NCBI RefSeq assembly: GCF_018143015.1
Contig: NC_054740.1
Location: 68,674,356-68,738,355, forward strand
Reading direction: 5' to 3'
Length of the DNA: 64,000 nt
From: Lytechinus variegatus
Lineage: Eukaryota > Echinodermata > Echinoidea > Temnopleuroida > Toxopneustidae
The notes beneath the pieces were generated by a model. The model saw nothing but the letters and a program-made list of their open reading frames with translations, was not told where the DNA came from and ran no database searches. Shown in pieces: positions 12,501 through 22,465 of this stretch. Within the stretch, counting starts at the first letter, position 1, and each line of letters begins with the position of its first letter. A program made the position numbers and the translations under genes.

Positions 12501-15500
12501 CTTTGAAAGACAAATTAAAGAAAAAAAATCAACAAACAAACTGGACTTAAGGTATTGTATACATGAATGTACATGGGTCTTTCCATGAAGTTGGGGCACA
12601 AATTATGACATTTCAGCACAGGTTAAAAATCACAATTTGTACATTCATTTGTATAAAAACCATACAGATTTAGAATATTTTTTAATGAAGTTATATCATA
12701 GCGTCAGGATAATTACATTTGGTCCTAAAAGTCAAATTATGGCAACTGGGTTTTCCAAACTTTGATACAATACATGTACATGTATGCATGAACCTCAGAT
12801 TTCCTTCGCAAACTGATACTTTAAAAAGAAATCTGAAAAACTTTCATTATGCTAGCAGGTGTAGCATAAAACTGTATGGTCTATAGTATACATGTAAATA
12901 ATAAATGTATTTTAGAATTGAGTTATGCTGAAATGTCACTATCTACACGCACAGTCCAACTTCATGGAAAAGTAAGACCAACAATGAAAACTCTTACATG
13001 TAATTCCTTCATTAATTAATTAAAAAGGTGACAACAAAGACATTACAAAAAACATCAACTTCCCACAACCCAGTATAGATTTTCTTGGTTTAAAATGAAA
13101 GTACAAGCTTAGATTGATTTTCTCATTGCTCTTGCTGACTGAAATTATTCATAACTTTACTTGTCTCCCTCAGCAACACGAGCTAGAAAAGCCAATTTAC
13201 CATATTTACAAAACGTACACAGATTCATTTCAGCTGTGGCATTGTACATATCGATACCCCCCACAAACAGAGTGAATAAACTTGAAGAATCAAGGATACA
13301 TATCTCTAACCAAAGAATAATGGGAAGTTTTAGCAAATCGCACTGTTTACACGTCACTAGGCAACAATGTTCAGGTATCTAGCTAAAGGTGAATGGATGA
13401 GTGCTAGCGCTGTTTGAATAGGAGATATGAAGAGAAATGGCACGGATAATGTACAAAGGTGAATTTGTATTTCACAGTCAAGTGCACAATATGAGGCATG
13501 CGTTTACTTGTGTTTATTGGCCCTTTCATGAAAATGGGGGTGAAGTACATGTAAGTAGACATTGGGTAATTTCTTGTTGATGCTGGTTCTGGTTTTGTTA
13601 GATTTTGGAGATTGAAGCTCCAACACTACTGTATTTTTATTGAGTTGACAAAAAAAAATCACATTTTGATGGATTAATGTAGCAAAAGTCATTCCAATAT
13701 CAGCTTCATATATGATTTGTTTCCATGCCAGCTGAAGTACATGTATGTAAACAGAAACACCATGGTCCATGTTCTCAAAAGAAGTTTCAATTGTATATAA
13801 AACCATGGACTATGCAGATTTCTTGTATTGTCACGCTTCCTTAGTACCCTTTGCCAAAAGACTATGCAATGAAATGAGCATGATTATCAGCATAGATCAT
13901 GGTTTATACCATGATACAATTGACACCTCTTTCGAGAATAAGGGCCCAAACACCGAACTTGAAATCACCCAATCGGTGATATGATTATGTGGCAACATTT
14001 AATGAGGACAAAACACACTGGCAGGGGTTAAAACTTGGCAACAACACCCAAAGCATTTATTCTATATATTTGACAGCTTAATGAGTGTATTAATGTTCCA
14101 TTCACCAAACATGAAGACAACTTTAAACATACCTTTACAGCTGGGTCTAGTGGGTCAGTCTGCAAACAATTAATTACATCATGTAAATTAAGTCTTGTTG
14201 TTATGTTTAGGTTAAAACTTCCACAACAATGGAAACATTGTTTGTTCAAAATCATAAATAAATATAATATCAAATCAATGTTTCACTTTCAATTGATTGA
14301 ATTTTAATCTGGTCTGGCATGTGTACCCATCATTAGACAAAGGATTTTTGGACATACAAAAGCAGGTATAAGTGGAAAAGTTACATACTAAATAAGATTC
14401 CTCTTCGACCAATATGGAAAATACACAGTATGATGTTTTTTTTTCTATATCAAAAGCTGCAAATGTCATGCATGAAATAAAAATAATCATGTGTGTTTGA
14501 AAAAAAGTGACATGCTTTCCATTCTTTCATGAATACAGCATACATGTACATAGTTCGATTGACAAAAATTTTCATGAAGGCACACTTACCGATAATCTTG
14601 TCTTTTGTGGAGTTAATGTTTGAATTTTATTGTACCTGGTTGGGGAAAAAAGGAAAAAGAAATTGAAGGAATGAATTACACATTTTCATAATTAACCGTA
14701 ATATCAATCTAATGACATTGACAAGTTGATTTGAATAAAAAAAAAGTATATTCATTACATCAAATAATGACATTCTAAAGTTTTGCTCAATATGACAAAA
14801 GAGAGATATGAAGAAGGGTGATGGAATGAAGGTGACGATGACAACAACACTCTTTTCTTCTTAACTTCATATGAAATACTAGTTTGAGATATTTCAAATC
14901 TTTATCCTATTCCTATTGGCTCAAACTTAAAAAACATCAAGTACATGTACTATTATTGTAGCTTTTTCAAAAGTGAGCTTAAATAAAAAAAAATCATAAA
15001 ATTAAATGCAAAAAAACAAAAAAAAAACATGTGTAACATCGTCAGCTTTCTCAGCTCCGAATCCCGTTAAGTTGAGTGAAATTAATAGGCAAGACTTATA
15101 TGACTTCCTAATTTACAGAGATACATGTATCTGAATATGAAATATCAGTGTTATCCCTGTGTGATTTTTCTGTTTATTCAATATATTGTAGATCATTCAG
15201 TGGATATTTAATTTGGTAAAAATATATTCTGGAGAGGGAATAATTTTTGGATTTGTGACTGGCAGGCAAACAGAGAATTGTCCTAGCAAGCTTGATAATC
15301 AATGAAACAAAGGTGCTGTGGATCAGTGGAGTTTGATTTGTTCTTTGACTGTGAACTGAATGACAGTTAGGGGTGTAAATCCCACCATGGTATTAAATTG
15401 TTGTCACTTTGTATCCATTTGTTCAACAAGGTTACAAGCAGACCTACAGTTAATTCTCAGATGAGATCGCCAAATACCAACAAAGTTAAACCCACTATCA

Positions 15501-18500
15501 ATAAGGTCTATGGCCATTTGGTCTAAAACATCACTTGGCCTAATGACTACTAGTAGATGGTCTAATTTCCTAATCTTAATCTACATTGCACTGAGTAAAA
15601 CAAAAACTACCGGTACCTGCAGTTCATTTAACCACACACTAAATGGACATTAGACTTGGTTCATTAGATAAAATGGGTATGGGCTAAATGACTTATTAAA
15701 TTTTTAGACCAAATGTTTAGTAGACATCAAGGAACTGATTGAACATGAAGATAGTATTAGACCATTTGGGGGAGGCCAAAAGGAAAATACAGTAGACATA
15801 GACATTGTAAACCAGGTGACAATTGTATCTACAATGGACATGTAAATGATATTACCCTGTAGGCCTGCACGATCATGGTCAGGGTGCAGTCTGCAGTCTT
15901 ATTTGATTTACTCTTTTTTTGTAACAGATACAGGAAGTATATTTCTAAAAATGGTGAATCATTCTTAGCAGCCGACGCAATGTTCACAACTTATGCATGT
16001 ACATGTACAGGGAGTGTGTGATTGCTGGTCACATTTACTGCAACAATTCATCATACAATATTTATCTTGGAAAATCTCTATTTACTATTATAACAGTTTT
16101 TGAATTAATAACTTTGTGGATTCATGTGATGTGCTGCCCATGATTACATAAAATTATTTAAGATATCCCATAAGTGAAGAACATTGTTCTGTCGCAATAC
16201 TTAGAGATTTATGCCTTATATAGTGAACCATGCATACAGTAAATGTCTGTGTGCCTGCATGGGAGGCAGGGATATATTTTATTAGAACATTTTTCGTGAT
16301 TTTCAGAGCAATGACATTTCTATTTTGGAAAATAATTTATGAGCGTGGTAAGGGTGGATCTTAACTTTTTCCAATTCTCTATCACATTAGGGATCTTTTG
16401 TAAAAGAGCCACATTATCTTCATAAATGAGTTGTATACAGTACTGTACATTTCACACATTCTGATTCTATTGACTTTCCTAGTTTCCTTACAGTTGTTAA
16501 CAAACCTTAATGAATGCTTTACAATTTAAACATTAAATATCAATTTTCATGCAATGAATATCAATAATTCAACATGGTTATTTAACTTTGAATGTCAAAA
16601 ACTTTGTTTACAACAAAATATTTACAGAATTCTTGATCAATTCAGATAAATAAAGTACCGTAATAATAAACCAAGTTGCATCTTACATGCTGTAGATTAT
16701 CCACAAGCAAGATCTGTATAATGAATTATGACACACACAGCTCCAAAAAAGTCTAACTGAACTTTTCACCTGGGTGAAAAGGCCTGAAGCTCTGCAGAAC
16801 TTGATTAATTCTAATCCAAATCATGTTTAAAGGACAAGTCCACCACAACAATAAGTTGATTTTATCCTACCAGCTTACAAGCATGACACTAAAAATTTCA
16901 TCAAAATCATAAAGAAGAAAATTAAGGCATTTTAAAATTTTGCTTGATATCGTAAAAAATCAAATAGGCACATCATGATCTGCATGCAAATGAAAGGACA
17001 GATGACATCACTTGAGACTATTTTATAATATTTCATTATGAAATATTAATATTTTCTCCTCATTGTCCTATGAAACAAAGTTTCATTCCTAACTGAACAT
17101 GTGGAATTACCATTCTTTTAATATTTCAAGGTACAATCACTTTGAAATGATGAAATATTACATTCAAACAATAAAAAAGCAAAGAGATACTTGTAGTGAC
17201 GGACATCATCGATTTTCATTTGCATGTAAATTAGTTGTGCATATACATTTACAAATTGTACATAACTGTAACAGACAAACATTCTTACATTTATGAAATT
17301 CTCAGCGTATGCTTCCTTTACTTTGATTTTTCTTTATTGATACCTGTACAAATAAAGGATTTCCTGTGCCAACAAAAAGGTTGTCTAGAAGTCCAATCAT
17401 GAATATAAGATCTAGTAGATCTGTTTTCTTGTCAGTAAGTGGAAATGAAATGTTCTCCCACCCCCCCCCCCAAAAAAAAAGTTTAAGGTAAGCATTAAGC
17501 AACATAAAATCATTAAAACTTTGAGCATGTTCTTTAACACAATATGCATTATGCATGAATGAAATAAGATTTAGATAGATCTAGATCTATCTACTCTTCT
17601 TGACATTCTCTAATACCCTTTTCATAAACCTATCCTCCAATTAGCCGCCTAAGTAAGAGTAATGCGGATAATTCAATAAAAATTGCGTTCACAAACTCCG
17701 AAAATAAGCCGCATTATTTTTACGAGCGCCCGTCCTGAAAAAGGCGGATAATCGTCATGACAACTGGACACGCCCCCTCAGATGCGGTTGTGTTGGAAAA
17801 GGGTGACCTTGTGACCGCACCATGGCAATTATCCGCATTATTTGGAAATGCGTTCATAAACTCAAAATCTTGTCCCGATGCTGCTATTATGCGGATAATA
17901 GCAGCATCAAAATAATGCGGATTACTCTGGTCCTCCTCCGATTTTATGACCAAATTATGCTGCTATTAGCCGCATAATTGGGTTTATGAAAGGGGTATTA
18001 GATTAGATCTAGTAGGCCTCTTCAACTCTTCTACATCTACACATACGGTAGCTAGTCACAGTAACACCCGAGACTACCGGTACATGTAGCTCCAATCTAG
18101 ATTCCAGACTAGAGTCTCTGCACAAAAACAGCCTAACATGCCATTGGCAGGGCTCAACATTAGCAGTGGCCCGGTGGTCCAGGGCAACCAAAAGAGAGGG
18201 TCAGGCCACCCAAATTCTGTAAAAGCCCAGACTTGGTTGCCAAGTTGGGCTACCAAAGTTATTGATAAATTGTAATGTTTTCTATTGTTTTAGGGCAACC
18301 ACATTTGCTTTGCGGGCCACCAAAAATATGAAATTGATTTTTGTGGACTGATTGGGCCACCAAGTCCAAGAAAAAATGTTAGCATGGAACCTTGCCATTG
18401 GACACTGACATAAGATTAGATCAAACATTGACATGAACTAAATCAGTGTAAATCTACACATGTGACCCTGGCCTAGCTACTTACTGATGTCTCTTGAATC

Positions 18501-18768
18501 CTTCACTGCCAGCTGCAACATAGAAATGGTTATTTTCAATGTCTCCCAAATCTGATACTGCAGTCCTGCCAGATGGTGTATATACTCGTCGTACAACACC
18601 ACCAGTTTTTGTCTTCACTCTTAACGTGACAAGTTCAATAAAAGCGTCCCAGTTTTTAACTTGTCGTGGATTGACGACAACCTTTTTACACTGAAAGTTT
18701 GTATCTCCATTCCGATAAACAAAAATACTTTTGGCCGGCGTTGATTGAAGAGTTGTTCCAGATGCCAT
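2046..18768 (-). CDS. DCDC2: Doublecortin-domain protein, DCDC2-like (3'-incomplete gene, 8 firm coding exons)
   Basis: DCDC2-family proteins bind microtubules through tandem doublecortin (DCX) domains and act at cilia and the axoneme. Coding exons read leftwards: 18768-18485, 14635-14590, 14159-14133, 6503-6409, 5659-5528, 3840-3700, 2775-2694, 2229-2046. Each has an AG acceptor and GT donor, and phase is kept throughout, giving 330 codons. DCX1 covers about residues 13-94 (KSIFVYRNGD near its start, FYVAAGSEGFK at its end). A linker follows, then DCX2 at about 146-230 (VFRNGD, FYVAAGKEAFKK). The tail is rich in SK/SKP repeats and ends in a charged stretch. The ATG at 18768 has a strong context (CACCATGG). 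The order and linker (IKPVQHSR, VSAR) match vertebrate DCDC2 well. No stop codon is reached, so the 3' end lies further left, possibly through an 18-bp exon at 379-362. The introns are packed with transposons. Confidence 0.88.
2694..2775 (-). CDS. DCDC2: DCDC2-like exon 7: Ser/Lys repeat tail
   Basis: The 82-bp exon completes an Arg codon and encodes RRVTRLSKGSKESKASKESK, ending KASKPSQT. The sequence is low-complexity, basic and probably disordered. The acceptor AAGTCAG and the donor AAACA|GTAAGT are both good. Confidence 0.75.
3493..3578. repeat. (CTA)n microsatellite
   Basis: Nearly 30 uninterrupted CTA units in an intron of the DCDC2-like gene, preceded by degenerate AAT/ATA triplets from about 3361. 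Confidence 0.95.
3700..3840 (-). CDS. DCDC2: DCDC2-like exon 6: end of DCX2
   Basis: The 141-bp exon (acceptor CATTTCTAG, donor ACAAG|GTAAGA) encodes LLSLNGRELQGPEELEDHEF followed by YVAAGKEAFKKVPY. This is the characteristic last third of a doublecortin domain and nearly repeats the end of DCX1. Confidence 0.9.
5528..5659 (-). CDS. DCDC2: DCDC2-like exon 5: first half of DCX2
   Basis: The 132-bp exon (acceptor CATCATACAG, donor TGGAA|GTAAGC) encodes VFRNGDANNPAIKILFTKF and the following helix/strand block of the second doublecortin domain. The phase joins perfectly to both neighbours. Confidence 0.9.
5725..5886. repeat. Tetranucleotide microsatellite (CCAT/ATCT/CATT)
   Basis: Compound runs of CCAT, CTAT and CATT units just upstream of exon 5 of the DCDC2-like gene. 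Confidence 0.85.
5971..6392. mobile_element. Foldback/MITE element with ~55-bp inverted ends
   Basis: Both ends carry TATCGGGG/C-rich tips followed by GCAGT(T/C)AAAT and GTATTGCTGTACACATGCG with GACCAAA, in opposite orientation. The interior is short and non-coding. It sits 17 bp from exon 4 of the DCDC2-like gene. Confidence 0.7.
6409..6503 (-). CDS. DCDC2: DCDC2-like exon 4: linker and start of DCX2
   Basis: The 95-bp exon encodes LPPIIKPVQHSRLKVSAR and then the run into DCX2. The KPVxHSRxxVSAR pattern is the same one seen between the two DCX domains of vertebrate DCDC2. The donor is ATCTA|GTAAGT, leaving phase 2. Confidence 0.88.
10981..11122. mobile_element. MITE of the GTTTCATAAA family (copy c)
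   Basis: The right end ACACTTTATGAAACAGGCCCC mirrors the left CCATAAAGTGT. The interior carries CCACTACCATAGTAAC and CAGCCAATCAC as in the copies at 920 and 36899. The left tip is worn. Confidence 0.5.
12575..12979. mobile_element. 405-bp MITE with ~50-bp inverted ends
   Basis: The left end GGTCTTTCCATGAAGTTGG with downstream TGACATTTCAGCA recurs inverted at the right end (TGCTGAAATGTCA and CCAACTTCATGGAAAAGTAA). There is no coding capacity. Confidence 0.7.
14133..14159 (-). CDS. DCDC2: DCDC2-like exon 3, 27-bp microexon
   Basis: Nine codons (TDPLDPAVK) lie between acceptor TTGTTTGCAG and donor GTAAAG|GTATGT, phase 0 on both sides. Skipping it would keep the frame, so it could be an alternative cassette in the inter-DCX linker. 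The call rests on the splice sites and frame only. Confidence 0.65.
14590..14635 (-). CDS. DCDC2: DCDC2-like exon 2 (46 bp), inter-domain linker
   Basis: A small exon with acceptor CCAACCAG and donor TTATCG|GTAAGT. Its first base completes the CAG codon split at the end of exon 1; it then encodes YNKIQTLTPQKTRLS and ends in phase 0. Its position matches the short basic linker after DCX1 in vertebrate DCDC2. Confidence 0.8.
15480..15780. repeat. Degenerate repeat built on TTTGGTCTAAT/ATTAGACCA words
   Basis: Short words such as GCCATTTGGTCTAA, AGATGGTCTAAT and ATTAGACCATTTGG recur in both orientations over about 300 bp of DCDC2-like intron 1. The pattern resembles a degenerate satellite or MITE. 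Confidence 0.4.
16830..17290. mobile_element. Probable MITE fragment (AAAGGACAAGTCCACC end)
   Basis: A recognisable left end (AAAGGACAAGTCCACC) and internal inverted words (ATGCAAATGAAA with TGACATCAC, mirrored near 17200-17230) suggest an old non-autonomous element. The right terminus is not clear. Confidence 0.35.
17611..18000. mobile_element. 390-bp MITE with TAATACCC ends
   Basis: The left end TAATACCCTTTTCATAAACC and its inverted copy GGTTTATGAAAGGGGTATTA bound an interior rich in GCGGATAAT/ATTATCCGC words in both orientations. The end motif CCCTTTT with TA resembles the element at 63043-63604. Confidence 0.8.
18148..18393. mobile_element. hAT-like MITE with perfect 8-bp duplication
   Basis: The element starts CAGGGCTCAACATTAGC and ends with the near-inverse GTTAGCATGGAACCTT. 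The 8-bp sequence GCCATTGG flanks both sides (18140-18147 and 18394-18401), as expected for hAT. The interior repeats GGGCCACC and GGGCAACCA words. It lies 92 bp downstream of DCDC2-like exon 1. Confidence 0.8.
18485..18768 (-). CDS. DCDC2: DCDC2-like exon 1: start codon and first DCX domain
   Basis: The exon holds 284 coding bases from ATG to a donor reading CATCA|GTAAGT. It encodes almost all of DCX1, including the VYRNGD start, a basic RVKTKTGGVVRRVYTP strand and the NHFYVAAGSEGF end. It leaves a split codon completed to Gln by exon 2. The Kozak context CACCATGG supports this start. Confidence 0.9.
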
Positions 18769-19060
18769 GGTGAAATAAAAGTTTGATCGACCAATAATCT
18801 GGCCGATCGGAAATTATTAAAGAAGTTGTCCTTAAAACGTATAGATATACCGCCAACGCGACTCACATGCAGCTACAATCACCACCGTACGGCGACACTC
18901 CTGATCGATCCAGCGGCAATCAATGAACTACGCTCCCCGGGAGTGCAGGGTCTCATAACACACTCACTCTCGCTTCTCGAGATTCCGAAGATGGGAATTG
19001 GGGAACACCTCCGCAAACATTGTTTAACTTTCAAAGAACATCTTGACCCTTGATTTCAAC
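18769..19060 (-). promoter_or_regulatory. Probable 5' UTR and promoter region of the DCDC2-like gene
   Basis: This is the sequence directly upstream of the start codon, richer in CG dinucleotides than its surroundings (CCCCGGGAG, GCGACTC, GCCGATCGG). No TATA box or clear RFX X-box was found by eye, so the exact transcription start is unknown. Confidence 0.35.
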
Positions 19061-19528
19061 TTGCTGCTTCGAAATTGATTAGTCTAAACTTGTCTTTCCA
19101 TTGAAGTTACAGCGTAAATAGTATGTTTGTACAAGTTTCTTGTTTCTCGCAAATTTAGAAGTTTGTTTAATGAAGATGATGCCGATTTTTTCCAGTGCAT
19201 GCAGTGCATGATGGGACGACTGTTTACAAAGCGTGTGTGTCAACATCTATGTTGTCCATAGTTACCGCATGTACAGAGCTTGCGGAAGAATTCTTCCAGC
19301 TTCGTACAATTTCATTCAACCTTGCAATAATAGGGTTTTATTAGGAATTGCATTGTCTTACTTCATTTTTGTTTGTCTTCTCGTTGAAGGGCAGAAATCA
19401 AGCAATTATTTTACTCATTAGTAGGTTTAAAATTTAGCCCCCTCCACTTGGCGCTCTAGAATAATTGCATAAGTTATTTGGCGAGTGCCTATATAGAGTT
19501 TCGTCCAATTTCATGTAAACCCCCCTTT

Positions 19529-19758
19529 GTTGTGTATCCGGACGGGTTGTGTGTCCGGACGATCAATTTTAGAAAGTCATTTGGAAAAATTTACAAGCTA
19601 AGTTTCAGCAATTTTTAGTACAAAATGTTAGGAAATATTACAAACAACAAAATACAAAATGACTACAAAGATTGAATTAATATTCTTACTGTAATCCAAA
19701 GACAAAAAAGAAGGCTTCAAAAATATAAAGTGTCCGGACACCCCACCCCCCATCCTAC
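19529..19758. mobile_element. 230-bp GTCCGGAC element, copy 1
   Basis: The ends carry GTTGTGTGTCCGGAC and the inverted GTGTCCGGACACCCC. The copy at 20751-20980 has the same length and nearly the same sequence, so both derive from one non-autonomous family. Confidence 0.75.
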
Positions 19759-20029
19759 ATTATGCCGGCCGCGCTGAATGAGTTTGAAATATCAATTGAA
19801 ACAACATCAAAACAACAGCATCAACGATTCAAAGGACAAGTTATTATGATAACCATCTCATGAAGTTTATGGATGTTAATTGTTATGACTAATAAGAACA
19901 ACATCCATAAAATTGATGAGGTGCTGGTGATGAGATGTTGATGTACATGTACATGTATGTAATAAATTCCACTTTAAAACATCTGCGTAAATTGTCTGTG
20001 ATCATCAAATACTAGTATAGAAACGATGA

Positions 20030-20280
20030 TGATGATGAGGATGATAGTAATAAAAATAATAATGATAATAATTACAATAATAATAACAATAAATAATAAT
20101 AATAATAATAATAATAGCAATAATTATGATAATGATAATAATTAAGATGATGATGATAATAATAAATAATAATAATGAATAATATCAATAACGGTGTTGT
20201 TATTATTATTATTGTAATAGAATAATAATTATTATTATCATTGAAATAATAATACTACTAATAAAAAGATAATGATGTTA
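20030..20280. repeat. AAT/GAT trinucleotide-rich microsatellite block
   Basis: Interrupted AAT, ATG and ATT triplets run for about 250 bp between the two GTCCGGAC elements. No gene was seen here. Confidence 0.8.
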
Positions 20281-20750
20281 AAGATGATGAACAAATGACT
20301 ATTAAGCGGTCAATTATTCACTGATTATTAACTAAAAATTGATGGCAGTCAGAATCACTAAAAAAAGAGAAGGAGACTTAAAGTACCATCATAGGAATGC
20401 AAATAGGAGGAAGAAATTTAAAAAAAAAAGAATATACGCGGATTGAATCGGAGTCGCCGAGCGAAACATGGGAATCTGATCTGCTCATTTTAATTCTGAA
20501 CAAAACTGGGAAAAAATTAATGAATATTTTTGCAGATACGATGCTTAGAAGATTAGGTAGTCGATAAGGGGTAGTTCAAACCATACCATCACAGGAATGC
20601 AAATAGGAGGAAGAAATAAAAAGAAAGAATCAGACTAAGAAAATGAACTCAAGCTAAGGGGAAGGAAGAATTAAGAAGGCGTGAAAGCGGAAAGCGTTTT
20701 CAAAACATTCGATAAAAGTTACCTATCAAAAGAAAACTGTATACCCAGTT

Positions 20751-20980
20751 GTTGTGTATCCGGACGGGTTGTGTGTCCGGACGATCAATTTTAGAATGTC
20801 ATTTGGAAAAAATTACAAGCGAAGTTTCATCAATTTTTAGTACAAAATGTTAGGAAATATTATAAAGAACAAAATAGATAATTATTACAAGTAATGAATT
20901 CCTATTTTTAATGTAATCCACAGACAAAAAAGAAGGCTTCAAAAAAATAAAGTGTCCGGACACCCGACCCCCCATCCTAC
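20751..20980. mobile_element. 230-bp GTCCGGAC element, copy 2
   Basis: Near-identical to 19529-19758. It ends only 19 bp before the start codon of the candidate microprotein gene, so it would form that gene's immediate upstream region. Confidence 0.75.
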
Positions 20981-20999
20981 GTGTAAATCGAACTGCAAA

Positions 21000-21440
21000 A
21001 TGAATGCCTTGGACATGCGATTGAAAGCTAAAAAAGCAAGAGATTTTACATTGTATTACGGTGGATACATATTTTGGTCGACCATTGTTTTGTTTTGTTT
21101 TGTTGTTGTTCTTAAAAGTTCGTTCAACCTTGTAAAACGAGCGCGTCGAGGCAAGCGCGTAATAGCACCAGACGCACCTTACGTGGCGCTTAAATATAGG
21201 TCAACTCCAGAGGTCAGTTTTTTTAATAACTATTATGATGTAACAATTAAACAAAACACGGTAATCTTCTGTTGCGACGTATTACTAATAATAGCCCGAT
21301 ATGAATTTCCAATATACAATAAAAAAAAACAACTGAAAACATGAGCTAAAAATAAACCTGCACGCCTGACTGGTACTATCAAGCTCATAGTTTTTATCAT
21401 AATAATTTTATTTTTCCCCTTTTTTCAGGAGCTTATATGA
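21000..21440 (+). CDS. Candidate 74-residue single-pass membrane microprotein (two exons)
   Basis: Exon 1 (21000-21212) has 71 codons from MNALDMRLKAKKARD. It continues with a hydrophobic span at about residues 16-38 (YYGGYIFWSTIVLFCFVVVL) and a very basic segment (KRARRGKR), and ends KYRSTPE. The donor GAG|GTCAGT is followed 216 bp later by a very strong acceptor, a T/C-rich tract ending TTTTTTCAG. Exon 2 then adds only GAG CTT ATA TGA (ELI, stop at 21438-21440). Without splicing the frame runs on to 21344. I do not recognise the family. The basic flanks on both sides leave the topology open. The frame also extends upstream into the GTCCGGAC element, but the ATG at 21000 is the likelier start. 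Evidence is the hydrophobic span, codon content and splice sites only. Confidence 0.5.
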
Positions 21441-21702
21441 AGAGGGTTGTGGTCAATTACAGTCGATCATGCATGGGGAACATAATACAGAGGCGGTGTC
21501 GCAGGGGTGACACGACATTTGCTCCTCAAGGCTTTATTTCATCTAAGATGTACTAGGCTTCGGGCTGCAATAGGATTTCATGCGAAGTAAGGTATAGTGC
21601 ATAAATTCTGGGTTTGAGTTTGTCATTTGAGTTTGTCGTTTTCGGGGTCGCGCCCTCACTCGGCTTAAGGTGTAAAGTCGGTGGATGAAGAATTCCGTGC
21701 AT

Positions 21703-21850
21703 GGCCCCGTTGCATACTATGGTAACTTTGCCAATCAATCCTAACTACCATGAAATCCCTGATTCTCATTGGCTGATTAGCACTGTTACCGTTGAAAGGC
21801 AAAGTTTCTATAATAATAATAACTTAATGCAACTTTTATGCAATGGGGCC
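21703..21850. mobile_element. MITE of the GTTTCATAAA/GTTGCAT family (copy b)
   Basis: GGCCCCGTTGCATACTATGG at the left is mirrored by TTATGCAATGGGGCC at the right. Internally it has AACTACCATG and TCATTGGCTGATTAG, the same plan as the copies at 920 and 36899. Confidence 0.65.
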
Positions 21851-22424
21851 CGGAGCTATTTACTGTTTGCCTCATTGCACGACTATAACCTTCTTTGAAT
21901 AAACAAAACAAAAAGTTGTGACAATTCTTCAAGTCCTCATTGCGTGAATGAACATGTGACTTAATTTAATTGAAATGCTGTTCTATCTAGATCTGCATCA
22001 ACCCTATTCTGATTTCTATTCTTTTTCCTCATACTGGCTTTTCCTCGTAGAAGAATTATTGCAATTTTTCTTGCTCATATTATATACTGTATAATGATAC
22101 ATTAAAAAGCAAAGCTTGAAATTACATAAATTATTTTAAAAAGGGGGAAAGAAGGTTATTTTACGATATTTTTGTTTTAAAATGGCAAAGGGGGACGGAA
22201 AGATTGTGAGGGGGAAAACGGGAGGGGAGACAGAAACAAAGAATTATGAAAGTTAACTAGCAAATAAATGAATTCCTTTTGTGAGATTGAGCTGGGCAAA
22301 CACAGTTTTAACTTCCTCTGAAACGAATTAATGGAGGGGCAAGTTTAATATCTGCACTGTATGTCTGGTTTTCTTTCCCCTTTTCTTTCGAGGCCATCAA
22401 TCTCAAGCTCCAGCTAAAGATGGC

Positions 22425-22426
<2 letters not shown>

Positions 22427-22456
<30 letters not shown>
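22427..22456. repeat. (TA)n microsatellite
   Basis: Fifteen TA units immediately left of the 860-bp element copy 1. Confidence 0.95.
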
Positions 22457-22459
<3 letters not shown>

Positions 22460-22465
22460 ATTATC

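Larger units (their letters stand above)
6504..14132. other. Long intron 3 of the DCDC2-like gene
   Basis: There is no convincing exon in these 7.6 kb. It holds AT-rich sequence, many TACATGTA-type words, a (CT)n run at 10192-10211, poly-C at 12187-12199 and two MITEs (10981 and 12575), listed separately. Open frames here lack splice or codon signals of real genes. Confidence 0.6.

Noticed and set aside
13504..13806. 100-codon minus-strand frame in DCDC2-like intron 3
   Set aside because: No domain or motif, no splice phase fit with the linker exons, composition like surrounding intron.
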